Shown one piece after another: positions 27,923 to 37,891 of a DNA stretch of 64,000 nt (position 1 is the first letter of the stretch; every line of letters begins with the position of its first letter). Under the pieces are notes generated by a model that did not search any database, was not told where the DNA came from, and worked only from the letters and a program-made list of their open reading frames with translations. This stretch comes from Marinobacterium stanieri (lineage in GTDB: Bacteria > Pseudomonadota > Gammaproteobacteria > Pseudomonadales > Balneatricaceae). Location: assembly GCF_900155945.1 (NCBI RefSeq), contig NZ_FTMN01000009.1, positions 62,001 through 126,000 of the forward strand, written 5' to 3'. Made by a program: the position numbers and the translations under genes.

Positions 27923-28678
27923 CTAATCGAGACTGCCCTGTTGCTTCATCGCTGCTTCAAGCCAGGCAGTACTTTCACTGTGGACCTCATCGACCGTACG
28001 CCCCTGAGTCGCAATCGCCGGCCCGACCGCCACTTCAACCGTGCCCGGGTACTTGATGAAGGACTTGCCGGGCCAATACAGGCCAGCATTATGGGCCACC
28101 GGCACAATCGGTACTTCACTGCTGACCGCCAGCATGGCGCCGCCCTTGTTCAGCTTGCCCAGTTTACCTACCGGCAGTCGCGTTCCCTGCGGGAAGATCA
28201 ACAAGGGAATGCCGTCCGCCAGCCGGGCCTTGCCCTGTTCCAGCAACTGCTTGAGTGCACCGCGGCGCTTGCTGCGATCCAGTGCGATCGGCTTCAACAG
28301 CGCCAGCGCCCAGCCAAACAGGGGAATACGCAGCAGCTCGCGCTTGAGCACCACCGCCTGTGGGCGAATCAGCAGCTGAAAGTAGAGGGTTTCCCATTCG
28401 CTCTGATGGTTGGCGATCACCACATAACTGCCCTCGGCCGGCAAATTCTCGCGTCCCGTAACCCGCACTTTGACACCACAGCAGATACGCAGCCAGGCAA
28501 TATAGAAATAGTTGATGAGGGTCAGGAACTTGAAGCGCGTCCGAAATGGCAGCAGCGGACCGATGATCAAACAGATCAGCGAGAACACCATCGTGACCGG
28601 GTAAAAGCCCGCGTAATAGAGCAGCGAGCGCAGAAACAGCAAGGGTGATGCCTTGGGTGCAGCGTTGGTGGCACTCAC
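27923..28678 (-). CDS. plsC: 1-acyl-sn-glycerol-3-phosphate acyltransferase
   Basis: Adds the second acyl chain in phosphatidate synthesis; 251 residues with two N-terminal membrane segments (about 12-50). Acyltransferase motif I is NHQSEWE, an H-x4-E variant of the usual H-x4-D that also occurs in related proteobacterial enzymes. FPQGTRLP is the substrate-binding motif. The start is a GTG at 28678, with AGGAGG (complement of 28684-28689) five bases upstream. That ribosome site lies inside the last codons of moaD, so the genes are coupled. Confidence 0.9.
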   Translation of the reverse strand: MSATNAAPKASPLLFLRSLLYYAGFYPVTMVFSLICLIIGPLLPFRTRFKFLTLINYFYIAWLRICCGVKVRVTGRENLPAEGSYVVIANHQSEWETLYFQLLIRPQAVVLKRELLRIPLFGWALALLKPIALDRSKRRGALKQLLEQGKARLADGIPLLIFPQGTRLPVGKLGKLNKGGAMLAVSSEVPIVPVAHNAGLYWPGKSFIKYPGTVEVAVGPAIATQGRTVDEVHSESTAWLEAAMKQQGSLD

Positions 28679-28679
28679 A

Positions 28680-28931
28680 TCAACCTCCTGTTACCGGCGG
28701 GAAGAAAGCCACTTCATCCTGATCAGACACGGCCACCTGACGATCAACCACCTCCTGATTCACTGCGCAGATCAGGTCGGGCGCCTGCAGCACCTTATCC
28801 CAGGGCGCACCGCGCTCGGCAGCCAGCCAGTCAACCAGTTCGGCCAGGGTAGACACGCCCGCCGGACAGGTTAGAGTTTCTTCATCCACCCCCAGCTGCT
28901 CACGCACGCGGGCAAAATAAATCACTTTCAT
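28680..28931 (-). CDS. moaD: Molybdopterin synthase small subunit MoaD
   Basis: An 83-residue ubiquitin-like sulfur carrier ending PPVTGG. The terminal Gly-Gly is adenylated and thiocarboxylated before sulfur is passed to precursor Z by the MoaD-MoaE complex. Its ATG overlaps the moaC stop by four bases. The usual next gene, moaE, is absent here and plsC follows instead; moaE must lie elsewhere if molybdopterin is made. Confidence 0.9.
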   Translation of the reverse strand: MKVIYFARVREQLGVDEETLTCPAGVSTLAELVDWLAAERGAPWDKVLQAPDLICAVNQEVVDRQVAVSDQDEVAFFPPVTGG

Positions 28932-29413
28932 GCGTTGTCCTCACGGCGCCAGTCGCCACTTTTGCCACCGGTTTTTTCCACCAGCTCGATACCACTGATG
29001 CGCATGCCCTTGTCCACCGCCTTGCACATGTCATACAGGGTCAGTGCCGCCACGCTCACAGCCGTCAAGGCTTCCATCTCCACACCGGTCTGGGCACTGA
29101 GGCGACAACGCGCCTCAATCGACACCCGGTTCAACTCCGGCTCCGGCGTCAGCTCAACCTTCACCGAGCTGAGCATCAGGGGGTGGCACAGCGGAATCAG
29201 ATCAGAGGTTTTCTTGGCGGCCTGAATACCGGCAATGCGGGCAACAGCCAACACATCACCCTTGGGGTGCCCGCCATCCTGAATCAGCGCCAGCGTTTCC
29301 GGCTTCATTTCAACCCAGCCACTGGCCGTGGCTTCACGGACGGTGACAGCCTTTTCGCTGACATCCACCATGCGGGCCTCGCCATGGGCGTTCAAATGGG
29401 TAAGCTGACTCAT
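28928..29413 (-). CDS. moaC: Cyclic pyranopterin monophosphate synthase MoaC
   Basis: A 161-residue enzyme that, with MoaA, converts GTP into cyclic pyranopterin monophosphate. The conserved blocks are [27 protein letters not shown] and [20 protein letters not shown], with active-site Lys and Asp residues ([10 protein letters not shown]). It overlaps the upstream acyltransferase gene and the downstream moaD by four bases each, so it is the centre of a tightly coupled operon. Confidence 0.95.
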   Translation of the reverse strand: MSQLTHLNAHGEARMVDVSEKAVTVREATASGWVEMKPETLALIQDGGHPKGDVLAVARIAGIQAAKKTSDLIPLCHPLMLSSVKVELTPEPELNRVSIEARCRLSAQTGVEMEALTAVSVAALTLYDMCKAVDKGMRISGIELVEKTGGKSGDWRREDNA

Positions 29414-30567
29414 GAAGCCTCCTGCTGTGCCTGATGATAGTTGCGCACCGGATTGGCATACATGGCCTGCAGGAAAGGACGGGCTTCATCGCTCACCGCA
29501 TTCATGCGCTGATCAAAGGCCGCCTGCTGCTCCGGGGTAACATTTTCGCCCGCTGCGGCCAGATTGCTCGGGTGCAGACGGTAGTTAAGGTAGATTTGGC
29601 GATCAATCTCTTCGGCCAGTGCTTCGGGAGACTCGAACTCACCCTGCAGAGGCTCACCGAAGCCGACATGCACAGCGCCCTTGTTACCGGTGATACCCCG
29701 CACGATGCTGGCAATATCTTCAAATTCGGATTTTTCGTAGGCCCCATGCAGGGCAACCGCCGCCAGCTCTTCCGCCTTGAGTGCATCACAGGGGTCCAGT
29801 TCATAGGAGATCGCCACGGGCACGATATTCAGGCGACCCACCATTTCCGACAGGCTGCGCTGTTTGCGATGTGACATGTAGAACATCTTCATCAGCGCCG
29901 GGTCGGTCTGATCGTTACCGTCTTTCGCACGCCCTTCACGCTGGGCAATCCATACCGAGTGGCCATTGCAGACACTGTGATCGATATAGGACGACAACTG
30001 CGTCAGTGCCGTCATCATCTCACGCCCCTTGGCCGAGCGGTTGACGATAAAGCTCTTGTTGAGGCGCATCAGGTCAGATACGTAGGGTTTGCGCAGCAGG
30101 TTATCCCCGATGGCAATGCGCACGGTAGACATGCCACCCTGATGACGCACCCAGTTGACGAACGCCGGGTCCATGGCGATATCCCGGTGATTGGACACAA
30201 ACAGGTAGGACTCATTGGGATCCAGACGTTCCAGCCCCGAGCAGCTCACGCGCGTTGTGGTGCGGGCGATCATCTTCTGCATGTAATCAGCCACCATCAT
30301 CTGGAAGCCGTGTACATCCTCGATATCACCGACACGCGCAGCCACGGCAATACGCACCATGGGCTTAAGCAGCCAGCCCAGGGGGCCAGAAGCTCGCGGA
30401 AACTGATAGCGGGTCAATGCCGAGATGCACTCGTCATCCCGTATCAGACGCTGCAGTACCGCCTCGACTTCATTGTCCCGGTAGGGGCGGATGGACTGAA
30501 AAGGGTCTTGGGCCTGTTTGTCTGCGTTCATGCGCGCGCTTAACGTCTCTGACTGGTAAAAGCGCAC
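29410..30567 (-). CDS. PlsB/PlsC-superfamily glycerolipid acyltransferase
   Basis: A 385-residue protein of the lysophospholipid acyltransferase superfamily. Motif I reads [12 protein letters not shown], where the spacing from His to the later Asp is five residues rather than four. A glycerol-binding-type segment ([14 protein letters not shown]) follows near residue 210. It lacks strong membrane helices. The start could be the Met at 30567 (AGGG just upstream) or the Met at 30531; neither ribosome site is strong. The substrate is unknown; acyl transfer to a glycerolipid or lysophospholipid is likely. It heads the operon with moaC, moaD and plsC. Confidence 0.75.
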   Translation of the reverse strand: MRFYQSETLSARMNADKQAQDPFQSIRPYRDNEVEAVLQRLIRDDECISALTRYQFPRASGPLGWLLKPMVRIAVAARVGDIEDVHGFQMMVADYMQKMIARTTTRVSCSGLERLDPNESYLFVSNHRDIAMDPAFVNWVRHQGGMSTVRIAIGDNLLRKPYVSDLMRLNKSFIVNRSAKGREMMTALTQLSSYIDHSVCNGHSVWIAQREGRAKDGNDQTDPALMKMFYMSHRKQRSLSEMVGRLNIVPVAISYELDPCDALKAEELAAVALHGAYEKSEFEDIASIVRGITGNKGAVHVGFGEPLQGEFESPEALAEEIDRQIYLNYRLHPSNLAAAGENVTPEQQAAFDQRMNAVSDEARPFLQAMYANPVRNYHQAQQEAS

Positions 30568-30746
30568 ATTTTACCCTGTTATGCGCCGCTTTGCAGTCCG
30601 CCCACCCGAACGAAGTTTGTCGCAATATGATTCAAAACACCTCGCCGGGCCGTTATAGTGCTTGCGTATTGAGCTGCCCCGGACATACGGCGCCAGCCGC
30701 AGGTTCAGGCCACAACACGACCACGATTATAGGGATAGACGCACAA

Positions 30747-31130
30747 GTGAATACTTACCTCATGCTGAAGCATACCCACCTGACACTGGTGGGCCTGAGC
30801 ATTACGCTGTTCATGATCAGAGCCCTGTGCATGTATGCCTGGCCGGGTGCGCTCAAGGCGCGCTGGCTCAGAGTTGCCCCGCATGTCATCGACACGCTCT
30901 TGCTACTGAGTGCCATTGGCCTGATGCTGATTATCTCGCAATATCCGCTGACCCATCACTGGCTCACCGCCAAGGTGGTCGGACTGCTGGCCTATATCGG
31001 TTTTGGTACCGTTGCCCTCAAGCGTGGTCGCAACCTGCGCACGCGCAGCCTGGCCCTGCTGGCCGCACTCGCCAGTGTTGGCTATGTGCTGGCCGTCGCC
31101 ATTACGCGCTCACCCACGCTGGGTCTGTAA
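30747..31130 (+). CDS. SirB2-family membrane protein
   Basis: A 127-residue protein with four predicted membrane helices, resembling the SirB2 family (conserved KHTHLTLVGLSITLFMIRAL at the N terminus). A GTG at 30747 is proposed, with AGGGA upstream at 30731-30735; an ATG at 30762 is the alternative. SirB2 proteins are widespread in proteobacteria but their function is not settled. No operon partner is visible, and the gene converges on the RmlD-like gene with a 26-base gap. Confidence 0.75.
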   Translation: MNTYLMLKHTHLTLVGLSITLFMIRALCMYAWPGALKARWLRVAPHVIDTLLLLSAIGLMLIISQYPLTHHWLTAKVVGLLAYIGFGTVALKRGRNLRTRSLALLAALASVGYVLAVAITRSPTLGL

Positions 31131-31156
31131 GTGATTGAGTAGAGGTATGGCGGGTC

Positions 31157-32068
31157 TCAGGACTCGCCATAGATTTCGCGAATGACCCGCTGCAGCTCCG
31201 AGCGCCAGGGGCGCTGTCGGATGCCAAAGGTCGACAGGAGCTTGCGGCACTTGAGTACCGATGAAGCGGGCCGTTCCGCCAATGGGTGCAGGTCCGCGGT
31301 CGATACCGCCTTAAGCGTTTCCACTTCCAGCTCTTCGTACTGACGTACCGCCGCCAGAATCGCTTCACTGAATCCATACCGCGTAGTGATTTCGGCACCA
31401 CAATAATGGTAGGTCCCCCAGACATCGATACCACAGGTCAGCTGACGCAAAATCGCCAGAATGACCCGGGCCACATCATCGGCAGATGTAGGACAGCCGC
31501 GGCGGTCATCAGCAGCTTCGATCTCTTTTTCCTGCCTCGCCTGTTCCAGCATGCGCAACAGGAAGTTGTGCCCCCGTGCGCTGAAAATCCAGCTCACGCG
31601 CAGAATCAGGTGCTGCGGCTGCAGCTGGCGTACCTTTTCTTCCCCTTCCCACTTGCTGCGGCCGTAGGTGCCCAGCGGTGCCGGATCATCACCTTCACTG
31701 TAACCACTGGCATAGTGGCCATCGAAGACATAATCGGATGAGAGATGGAGTAAAGGAATACTCAATGCCGCACAGGCGGTCGCCAAATTGGCAGGGCCAT
31801 CACGGTTGACGGCAAACGCCTCATCAACCTGGCGCTCGGCAGCATCCACACGGTTGAAACCAGCACAGTTGACCACGTAATCCGGCAGATGCTTTTCCAG
31901 CTGCTGACGAACAGCATCCGCGGATGTGATATCCATCTGACGACGTGTGAAGCCGATCGGCTCTATACCCGGAGACTTTTCAAGCAGTTCGACCAGTGCA
32001 TGGCCGACCTGACCGGCGGCCCCGAGGACCAGGACCTTAGCTGAGGTTGTATAAGCGCTGGCTACCAT
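31157..32068 (-). CDS. RmlD-like dTDP-4-dehydrorhamnose reductase family protein
   Basis: A 303-residue NAD(P)-binding sugar-nucleotide reductase of the RmlD/extended-SDR fold. The Rossmann motif LGAAGQVGHAL is near the N terminus. NCAGFNRVDAAE and LSSDYVFDG are typical RmlD segments. The catalytic YxxxK is YGRSK. The start is set at the ATG at 32068; a TTG at 32083 would add five residues. The other rhamnose genes (rmlA, B, C) are not nearby, so the substrate is uncertain and a role in another sugar or as a stand-alone reductase is possible. Confidence 0.8.
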   Translation of the reverse strand: MVASAYTTSAKVLVLGAAGQVGHALVELLEKSPGIEPIGFTRRQMDITSADAVRQQLEKHLPDYVVNCAGFNRVDAAERQVDEAFAVNRDGPANLATACAALSIPLLHLSSDYVFDGHYASGYSEGDDPAPLGTYGRSKWEGEEKVRQLQPQHLILRVSWIFSARGHNFLLRMLEQARQEKEIEAADDRRGCPTSADDVARVILAILRQLTCGIDVWGTYHYCGAEITTRYGFSEAILAAVRQYEELEVETLKAVSTADLHPLAERPASSVLKCRKLLSTFGIRQRPWRSELQRVIREIYGES

Positions 32069-32187
32069 TTGGCTTGAACTCAAACTGACACTGCTGGCAA
32101 TAAAACGGATGTAAGGTTACTTCGAGCATACCCTATTCATCTGCCCTGCACACCTGCTGCACTGCAAAAAGTTGCCTTTCAGAAACG

Positions 32188-32212
32188 AAAAAGCCCCTGA
32201 CAAACATGGGGT
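32188..32212 (-). terminator. Possible terminator after the Lrp-type gene
   Basis: A short CCCC/GGGG stem (32194-32197 with 32208-32211) is followed, leftward, by five U. The stem is only four to five pairs, so it is modest. Confidence 0.45.
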
Positions 32213-32261
32213 TGTGTCACATCATTTGATGACCTGTGTCGGCATAGAGCCACACACCCAG

Positions 32262-32681
32262 CTACATATCCCACTCTTTCATGACGATATGGGTTTTCAC
32301 GCGCACCATCTTATGGAAACCCTCAATGGCCGCCCGAATTTCGATCAACCGTTCCATGCTGGCCGTTTCCAGATAGATCAGCATATCGGTATCACCACTG
32401 ATGCCACAGCAGCGCTTCACCTCGGGAAAGGCACGGATTTTATCCACATAGGTTTCGCAGCGGCTCTCATTGTAGAACAGCTCCAGAAAGGCACGTACTG
32501 CAGGGGGCTCACCATCGCTGACATCGGCGTGATAACCACGAATAATGCCTCGCTCTTCCATCTGACGAATCCTGTCACTCACCGCCGTACGTGACAGACT
32601 CACCTGCCGAGCAATCGCCGTAACCGCCATGCGGGCATCATTGCGCAACAACGCCAGAATTTGCTGATCGAACTTGTCCAA
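32262..32681 (-). CDS. Lrp/AsnC-family transcriptional regulator
   Basis: A 139-residue feast/famine regulator. The helix-turn-helix lies in the first 50 residues (FDQQILALLRNDARMAVTAI, then LSRTAVSDRIRQMEERGIIRG), followed by the alpha/beta amino-acid-binding domain (KRCCGISGDTDMLIYLETA). It is divergent from an amino-acid transporter of the YjeH type with a 216-base shared region. By analogy with other Lrp-transporter pairs it probably controls that gene in response to an amino acid. Confidence 0.9.
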   Translation of the reverse strand: MDKFDQQILALLRNDARMAVTAIARQVSLSRTAVSDRIRQMEERGIIRGYHADVSDGEPPAVRAFLELFYNESRCETYVDKIRAFPEVKRCCGISGDTDMLIYLETASMERLIEIRAAIEGFHKMVRVKTHIVMKEWDM

Positions 32682-32897
32682 CTGATCGTTCCTTATCCCT
32701 GAGCACCCTGAATGACTGCCGTTTTGAGCTGCGATAGTCGAGCCTGGCCATCGGCTGCATTATGCCGCGATTTTCCGGCAAAGTGCAGCTCATTGCCGGC
32801 GCTCTGACAGCTCCTTCCAGCAGCCGGGGCGCGTAGGCTATGCGCCTCTGACTGAATATCACCCGCTCCCGCAACCTCAACGGGGAGCCTGTCTGGA

Positions 32898-34166
32898 ATG
32901 ACTGCCATGAGTCGCTTGAACAGGGAATTAAGCCTGCTGCAGGGCATCGGCCTGCTAACCACCTCTCTCCTGGGCACCGGTATCTTTGTGGTTCCGGCGG
33001 CAGCCGCAGCAATGGCCGGTGAGGCATCGCTCTGGGCCTGGCCCCTGCTGACACTGCTGGTGCTGCCAGTAGCCTTCACGTTCGCCAAACTGGGACAGCA
33101 GTACCCCCATGCCGGCGGTGCGCCCTCACTGATCGGCCGCGCCTTTGGCCTGTCCATGGAGCGCAGCGTGGCATTGCTGTTTCTGGCCGTAATCCCCGTG
33201 GGGCTGCCGGCAGCGCTGAAAATGACCAGCGGTTTCTGGTACGCCATCGCACCGATCACACCCACCGGTGATATGGCCATCCAGCTGCTGACACTGGGCC
33301 TGATGCTGGTGTTGGGGCAAAAGCCTGCCCGCGCCTCGGGCCAAGTCCAGACGGCCATTGCCCTGATTATCATCACCACGGTGGCATCCTTCTGGTGGCT
33401 TGGCGATCTTACTGACAACACGGCGGATCTCATGCCAATCAGCGGTACCCAGTGGTCCGCCATTCCCGCTGCCCTGGCGCTGATGTTCTGGTGTTTTGTC
33501 GGCCTGGAAGCCTTCACCCATATGGGTGAAGAGTTCAAAAACCCCCAACGCGATTTCCCGCTGGCCCTGCTGCTTGGAGTGTTGCTGGCGGGCGCTGTGT
33601 ACTGGGCCTGCTCCCTCGCTGTGGTCAATTTTGGCACCTATGGTGATCACCAAAGCAACACCACCTCGCTGCCCCAGCTGGTCGCTCTGCTCTGGGGTGA
33701 ACACTGGCGCTGGCTGGCAGCCGCCATCGGTTACCTGGCCTGCTTCGCATCCATCAATATTTATCTGCAGGGTTTTGCCCGCCTGCTCTGGAGTCTGGCA
33801 GATGAAGGCAAACTGCCGGCATCGCTGGCACAGCGTAACCGGCACGGCGTCCCGGCTCGTGCCTTCAACCTGGTCGTCTTTGCCTGTGCCGTCTGCGCCC
33901 TGGCAGGCTGGAGCTGGGGCCTGAGCATCGAAGAGCTGATGCGCTACGCCAACGGTAACTTCATTCTGGTTTACCTGTTAAGCATGGCCGCGGGTTGCGT
34001 ACTGCTGCGGGGCTGGGCCCGCTGGATGGCCCTGCTGGCAACCCTGCTGTGTGGACTGGTATTGATGCTGCTGGGTGAGCAGATGCTGTATGCACTGGGC
34101 GTGCTGGTATTTTTCCTACTGAGCGGCCGCATCAATATCTGGCGGCAAGCGCGCATGGTCCGTTGA
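32898..34166 (+). CDS. yjeH: YjeH-like amino-acid exporter (APC superfamily)
   Basis: A 422-residue membrane protein with about 11-12 helices. The N-terminal GIGLLTTSLLGTGIFVVPAA segment matches the APC-family substrate-binding helix. E. coli YjeH exports L-methionine and branched-chain amino acids. The ATG at 32898 follows GGGGAG (32881-32886); a second ATG at 32907 is possible. Its divergent Lrp-type neighbour supports amino-acid-responsive expression. Exact substrate and direction are inferred by similarity. Confidence 0.85.
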   Translation: MTAMSRLNRELSLLQGIGLLTTSLLGTGIFVVPAAAAAMAGEASLWAWPLLTLLVLPVAFTFAKLGQQYPHAGGAPSLIGRAFGLSMERSVALLFLAVIPVGLPAALKMTSGFWYAIAPITPTGDMAIQLLTLGLMLVLGQKPARASGQVQTAIALIIITTVASFWWLGDLTDNTADLMPISGTQWSAIPAALALMFWCFVGLEAFTHMGEEFKNPQRDFPLALLLGVLLAGAVYWACSLAVVNFGTYGDHQSNTTSLPQLVALLWGEHWRWLAAAIGYLACFASINIYLQGFARLLWSLADEGKLPASLAQRNRHGVPARAFNLVVFACAVCALAGWSWGLSIEELMRYANGNFILVYLLSMAAGCVLLRGWARWMALLATLLCGLVLMLLGEQMLYALGVLVFFLLSGRINIWRQARMVR

Positions 34167-34175
34167 GCACTAACG

Positions 34176-34199
34176 AAAAAGCCCCGCAATGCGGGGCTT
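34176..34199 (-). terminator. Terminator after ssb
   Basis: GCCCCGC (34181-34187) and GCGGGGC (34191-34197) form a tight hairpin. Leftward it is followed by five U (complement of 34176-34180). Confidence 0.8.
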
Positions 34200-34230
34200 C
34201 TAGCGCGACGTGTAGCAACAGCGAGGTTGC

Positions 34231-34749
34231 TTAGAACGGGATATCGTCGTCGAAGTCGTCAAAGCCCTGTGCCGGCTGCTGCGGAGCCTGAGGCGCCTGC
34301 TGCTGCGGCTGCTGAGGAGGCTGCTGGGGCTGGCGACGCGGAGCCTGCTGCTGCGGCTGGCCATAGCCCATGTCTCCGCCCTGGCCATAACCGGCATCAC
34401 CACCGCCGCCGCCACGGCTATCCAGCATCTGCATTTCGCTGGCAACGATTTCAGTGGTGTAACGGTCCTGACCGTCCTGGCCCTGCCATTTACGGGTACG
34501 CAATGCACCTTCAACGTAAACCTTGGAACCCTTGCGCAGGTATTCACCGGCAATCTCGGCCAGTCGGTTGAAGAACACAACCCGGTGCCATTCCGTGCGT
34601 TCCTGCATCTGACCAGTCTGCTTGTCCTTCCAACTATCGCTGGTCGCCAGCGTTACGTTGGTGACCGCATTGCCATTAGGCATGTAACGCACCTCGGGGT
34701 CGCCCCCCAGGTTGCCGACAAGAATGACCTTGTTAATACCACGCGCCAT
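34231..34749 (-). CDS. ssb: Single-stranded DNA-binding protein
   Basis: A 172-residue SSB. The OB-fold (about 1-110) begins [21 protein letters not shown] flexible linker rich in Gly, Gln and Pro follows (about 115-160), and the acidic tip DDDIPF at the C terminus recruits repair and replication proteins. It is divergent from uvrA across 190 bases, the E. coli arrangement. Confidence 0.96.
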   Translation of the reverse strand: MARGINKVILVGNLGGDPEVRYMPNGNAVTNVTLATSDSWKDKQTGQMQERTEWHRVVFFNRLAEIAGEYLRKGSKVYVEGALRTRKWQGQDGQDRYTTEIVASEMQMLDSRGGGGGDAGYGQGGDMGYGQPQQQAPRRQPQQPPQQPQQQAPQAPQQPAQGFDDFDDDIPF

Positions 34750-34880
34750 TTAGTTCTCTCCCGTTTCAGGTGTTCGTCTCTGCAGGCATCCTGCCGCTGG
34801 ATTCAAACGTCCAGAATAACATACCGTCGGTTGTCATAGTAAGGCTGATTGCCCCCATACCCGAGAGTCTATAAGTGCGG

Positions 34881-34909
34881 TTTAGCCCCCGCTGCCAAAG
34901 CTCTATAAT
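34881..34909 (+). promoter_or_regulatory. Possible uvrA promoter
   Basis: TATAAT at 34904-34909, 17 bases after the weak -35 TTTAGC (34881-34886), lies 30 bases before the uvrA ATG. An inverted repeat CTGGA/TCCAG spans 34797-34814 nearer ssb, but its spacing does not fit a LexA box. Confidence 0.5.
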
Positions 34910-34939
34910 GGTTCTTTTGCCAGCGACAGCGGAGCACTA

Positions 34940-37759
34940 ATGGACAAGATTCTGGTACGGGGTGCGCGCACCCACAACCTGAAGAATGTGGACCTCGATA
35001 TTCCCCGCGACAAACTGATCGTGATCACCGGCCTGTCCGGCTCGGGCAAGTCTTCTCTCGCCTTTGATACGCTCTACGCGGAAGGCCAGAGGCGCTATGT
35101 TGAGTCCCTGTCCACCTACGCTCGCCAGTTCCTGTCGATGATGGAAAAGCCCGATGTGGACCACATCGAAGGCCTGTCACCGGCCATTTCCATTGAACAG
35201 AAGTCGACCTCTCATAACCCGCGCTCAACCGTGGGCACCATCACTGAAATCTACGACTACCTGCGTCTGCTGTTTGCCCGTGCCGGTGAGCCTCGCTGCC
35301 CGGAGCACGACCTTCCACTGGCGGCGCAAACCATCAGCCAGATGGTTGATCAGGTATTGGCGCTACCCGAAGGCAGCAAGGTGATGCTGCTGGCGCCTGT
35401 CATTCAAGGACGCAAGGGTGAGCACCTGCATCTGCTCGACCAGTTGCGCAGCCAGGGCTTTGTCCGCGCACGCATCGACGGCCTGGTAGTTGATCTGGAT
35501 GATGCACCAACGCTGGACAAGAACAAGAAGCACGACATTGAAGTCGTCGTTGACCGCATCAAGGTCCGTGATGACCTGCAGACACGTCTGGCCGAGTCTT
35601 TTGAAACAGCACTGGAGCTCACCGACGGCATCGCGCGAGTAATCCCGATGGAAGACGGGCTGGAAGAGATGGTGTTCTCGGCCCGCTTTGCCTGCCCTAC
35701 CTGTGGTCACAGCATCCAGGAACTGGAACCGCGCCTGTTCTCGTTCAACAACCCACACGGCGCCTGTCCTTCGTGCGACGGCCTCGGTGTGAAGCAATAC
35801 TTTGACCCGCGCAAGCTGATCCAGGACCCGACACTGACCCTGGCACAGGGCGCCATCCGCGGCTGGGACAAGCGCAGCCTGTATTACTTCCAGCAGCTGC
35901 AGGCAGTCTCTCAGCATTATGGCTTTGATCTGGACACGCCATACGAACAACTGTCCAGTGAACACCAGAGTGTTGTGCTGCATGGTTCCGGCAATGACGA
36001 TGTCGCCTTTTATTACCGCAATGATCGCGGTGACAAGGTTAAAAAAGAACACCCCTTTGAAGGCGTGATCAACAACCTTGAGCGCCGTTATCGTGAGACG
36101 GAATCCGATACCGTTCGTGATGATCTGGCCAAGTATCTCAATATGCATGCATGCCCCAGCTGTGATGGCAGCCGTTTGCGCCCTGATGCACGCCATGTCT
36201 TTATTGATCAACGCACCATCGCCGATGTGGTACGCATGCCTATTGGCCAGGCACGGGATTATTTTGAACAGCTCACACTCAGCGGCAAACAGGGTGAGAT
36301 TGCCGAGAAGATCCTGAAAGAGATTCGTGAGCGCCTGACGTTCCTGGTCAATGTGGGGCTGGATTACCTGTCCCTGGAACGCAGCGCTGAAACTCTCTCC
36401 GGTGGCGAGGCCCAGCGTATCCGCCTGGCCAGCCAAATTGGTGCTGGTCTGGTCGGCGTTATGTATGTGCTCGACGAACCTTCAATCGGCCTGCACCAAC
36501 GTGATAATGAACGCCTCTTGCATACCCTCGAACACCTGCGTGACCTGGGTAACACCGTAATTGTGGTTGAGCATGATGAAGATGCCATCCGCATGGCTGA
36601 CTATCTGATCGATATCGGCCCGGGCGCAGGCGTACACGGCGGCCAGGTGATTGCCGCAGGCACACCGCAAACCATCATGGACACGCCTGACTCGGTTACC
36701 GGCCAGTACCTCAGCGGTACACGTGAGATTGCAGTACCACCCCAACGTAAGCCGAAAGATGACGAACGCGTTCTCAAGCTCACCGGCGCCACCGGTAACA
36801 ACCTTAAAAACGTGGATCTGGAAATCCCGCTGGGCCTGCTGACCTGCATTACCGGTGTATCAGGCTCGGGCAAGTCAACCTTGATCAACAGCACGCTCTA
36901 TCCGGTCACGGCAACGGTGCTGAACCATGCCACGACGCTGGATGCCGCTCCCCATGACGGTATTGAAGGGCTGGAACAGCTCGATAAGGTCATTGATATC
37001 GACCAGAGCCCGATTGGCCGCACACCACGTTCAAACCCGGCCACCTACACCGGAATCTTCACCCCCATACGTGAACTCTTTGCCGGCACACAGGAGGCTC
37101 GCTCGCGTGGCTATAAACCGGGGCGCTTCAGCTTTAACGTGAAGGGTGGACGCTGTGAAGCCTGTCAGGGCGATGGCGTCATCAAGGTGGAAATGCACTT
37201 CCTGCCGGATGTGTATGTACCCTGTGATGTATGTAAGGGCAAACGTTACAACCGCGAAACTCTCGATGTGCTCTACAAGGGCAAGAGCATCGATGAGGTG
37301 CTGGATATGACCGTCGAGGATGCGCGTGAATTCTTTGATGCCATCCCGGCGCTCTCACGTCGCCTGCAAACATTGATCGATGTGGGTCTGAGTTATATTC
37401 GTCTGGGCCAGGCAGCAACAACGCTGTCAGGCGGTGAAGCCCAGCGTGTGAAACTTGCACGTGAGCTCAGCAAGCGCGATACCGGCAAGACACTCTATAT
37501 TCTGGACGAGCCGACAACCGGCCTGCACTTTTACGATATTCAGCAGCTGCTCAATGTGTTGGATCGCTTGCGCGAACACGGCAACACCATCGTGGTCATT
37601 GAGCATAACCTGGATGTGATCAAGACAGCCGACTGGATTGTGGATCTTGGCCCTGAGGGCGGCAGTGGTGGCGGTGAAATCATTGCCACCGGTACACCGG
37701 AACAGGTCGCCGCCATCGAGCAATCCCATACCGGACGCTTCCTGAAACCCATGCTGTAA
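34940..37759 (+). CDS. uvrA: Excinuclease ABC subunit A
   Basis: The 939-residue damage-recognition ATPase of nucleotide excision repair. Two ABC modules are present: Walker A GLSGSGKS at 31-38 and GVSGSGKS at about 641, each with an ABC signature (LSGGEAQRI near 490, LSGGEAQRV near 830). Zinc-binding Cys pairs are seen in CPTCGH and, in the second half, CEACQGDG with CDVCKGKR. Length matches E. coli UvrA. Confidence 0.98.
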   Translation: MDKILVRGARTHNLKNVDLDIPRDKLIVITGLSGSGKSSLAFDTLYAEGQRRYVESLSTYARQFLSMMEKPDVDHIEGLSPAISIEQKSTSHNPRSTVGTITEIYDYLRLLFARAGEPRCPEHDLPLAAQTISQMVDQVLALPEGSKVMLLAPVIQGRKGEHLHLLDQLRSQGFVRARIDGLVVDLDDAPTLDKNKKHDIEVVVDRIKVRDDLQTRLAESFETALELTDGIARVIPMEDGLEEMVFSARFACPTCGHSIQELEPRLFSFNNPHGACPSCDGLGVKQYFDPRKLIQDPTLTLAQGAIRGWDKRSLYYFQQLQAVSQHYGFDLDTPYEQLSSEHQSVVLHGSGNDDVAFYYRNDRGDKVKKEHPFEGVINNLERRYRETESDTVRDDLAKYLNMHACPSCDGSRLRPDARHVFIDQRTIADVVRMPIGQARDYFEQLTLSGKQGEIAEKILKEIRERLTFLVNVGLDYLSLERSAETLSGGEAQRIRLASQIGAGLVGVMYVLDEPSIGLHQRDNERLLHTLEHLRDLGNTVIVVEHDEDAIRMADYLIDIGPGAGVHGGQVIAAGTPQTIMDTPDSVTGQYLSGTREIAVPPQRKPKDDERVLKLTGATGNNLKNVDLEIPLGLLTCITGVSGSGKSTLINSTLYPVTATVLNHATTLDAAPHDGIEGLEQLDKVIDIDQSPIGRTPRSNPATYTGIFTPIRELFAGTQEARSRGYKPGRFSFNVKGGRCEACQGDGVIKVEMHFLPDVYVPCDVCKGKRYNRETLDVLYKGKSIDEVLDMTVEDAREFFDAIPALSRRLQTLIDVGLSYIRLGQAATTLSGGEAQRVKLARELSKRDTGKTLYILDEPTTGLHFYDIQQLLNVLDRLREHGNTIVVIEHNLDVIKTADWIVDLGPEGGSGGGEIIATGTPEQVAAIEQSHTGRFLKPML

Positions 37760-37838
37760 ACCTGCCGGGAATGGAGCATGTAGCAGCATGCTCCTCTCCA
37801 TCCCTGCATGGCCAGGCACTTCCTCTGATCTGCAGACA

Positions 37839-37874
37839 CAAAAAAACCCGGGACCTTGCGGCACCGGGTTTTTT
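37839..37874. terminator. Bidirectional terminator between uvrA and rplQ
   Basis: AACCCGG (37845-37851) pairs with CCGGGTT (37864-37870), flanked by A and T tracts. Leftward it closes the whole S10-spc-alpha cluster. Confidence 0.85.
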
Positions 37875-37891
37875 GTTAACTGCTAAAGAAA

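Noticed and set aside
34797-34814. Inverted repeat CTGGA/TCCAG between ssb and uvrA as a LexA box
   Set aside because: LexA boxes are CTG-N10-CAG; here the outer CTG and CAG are 12 bases apart and the centre lacks the alternating AT pattern. No other LexA-like site was seen in the 190-base region.
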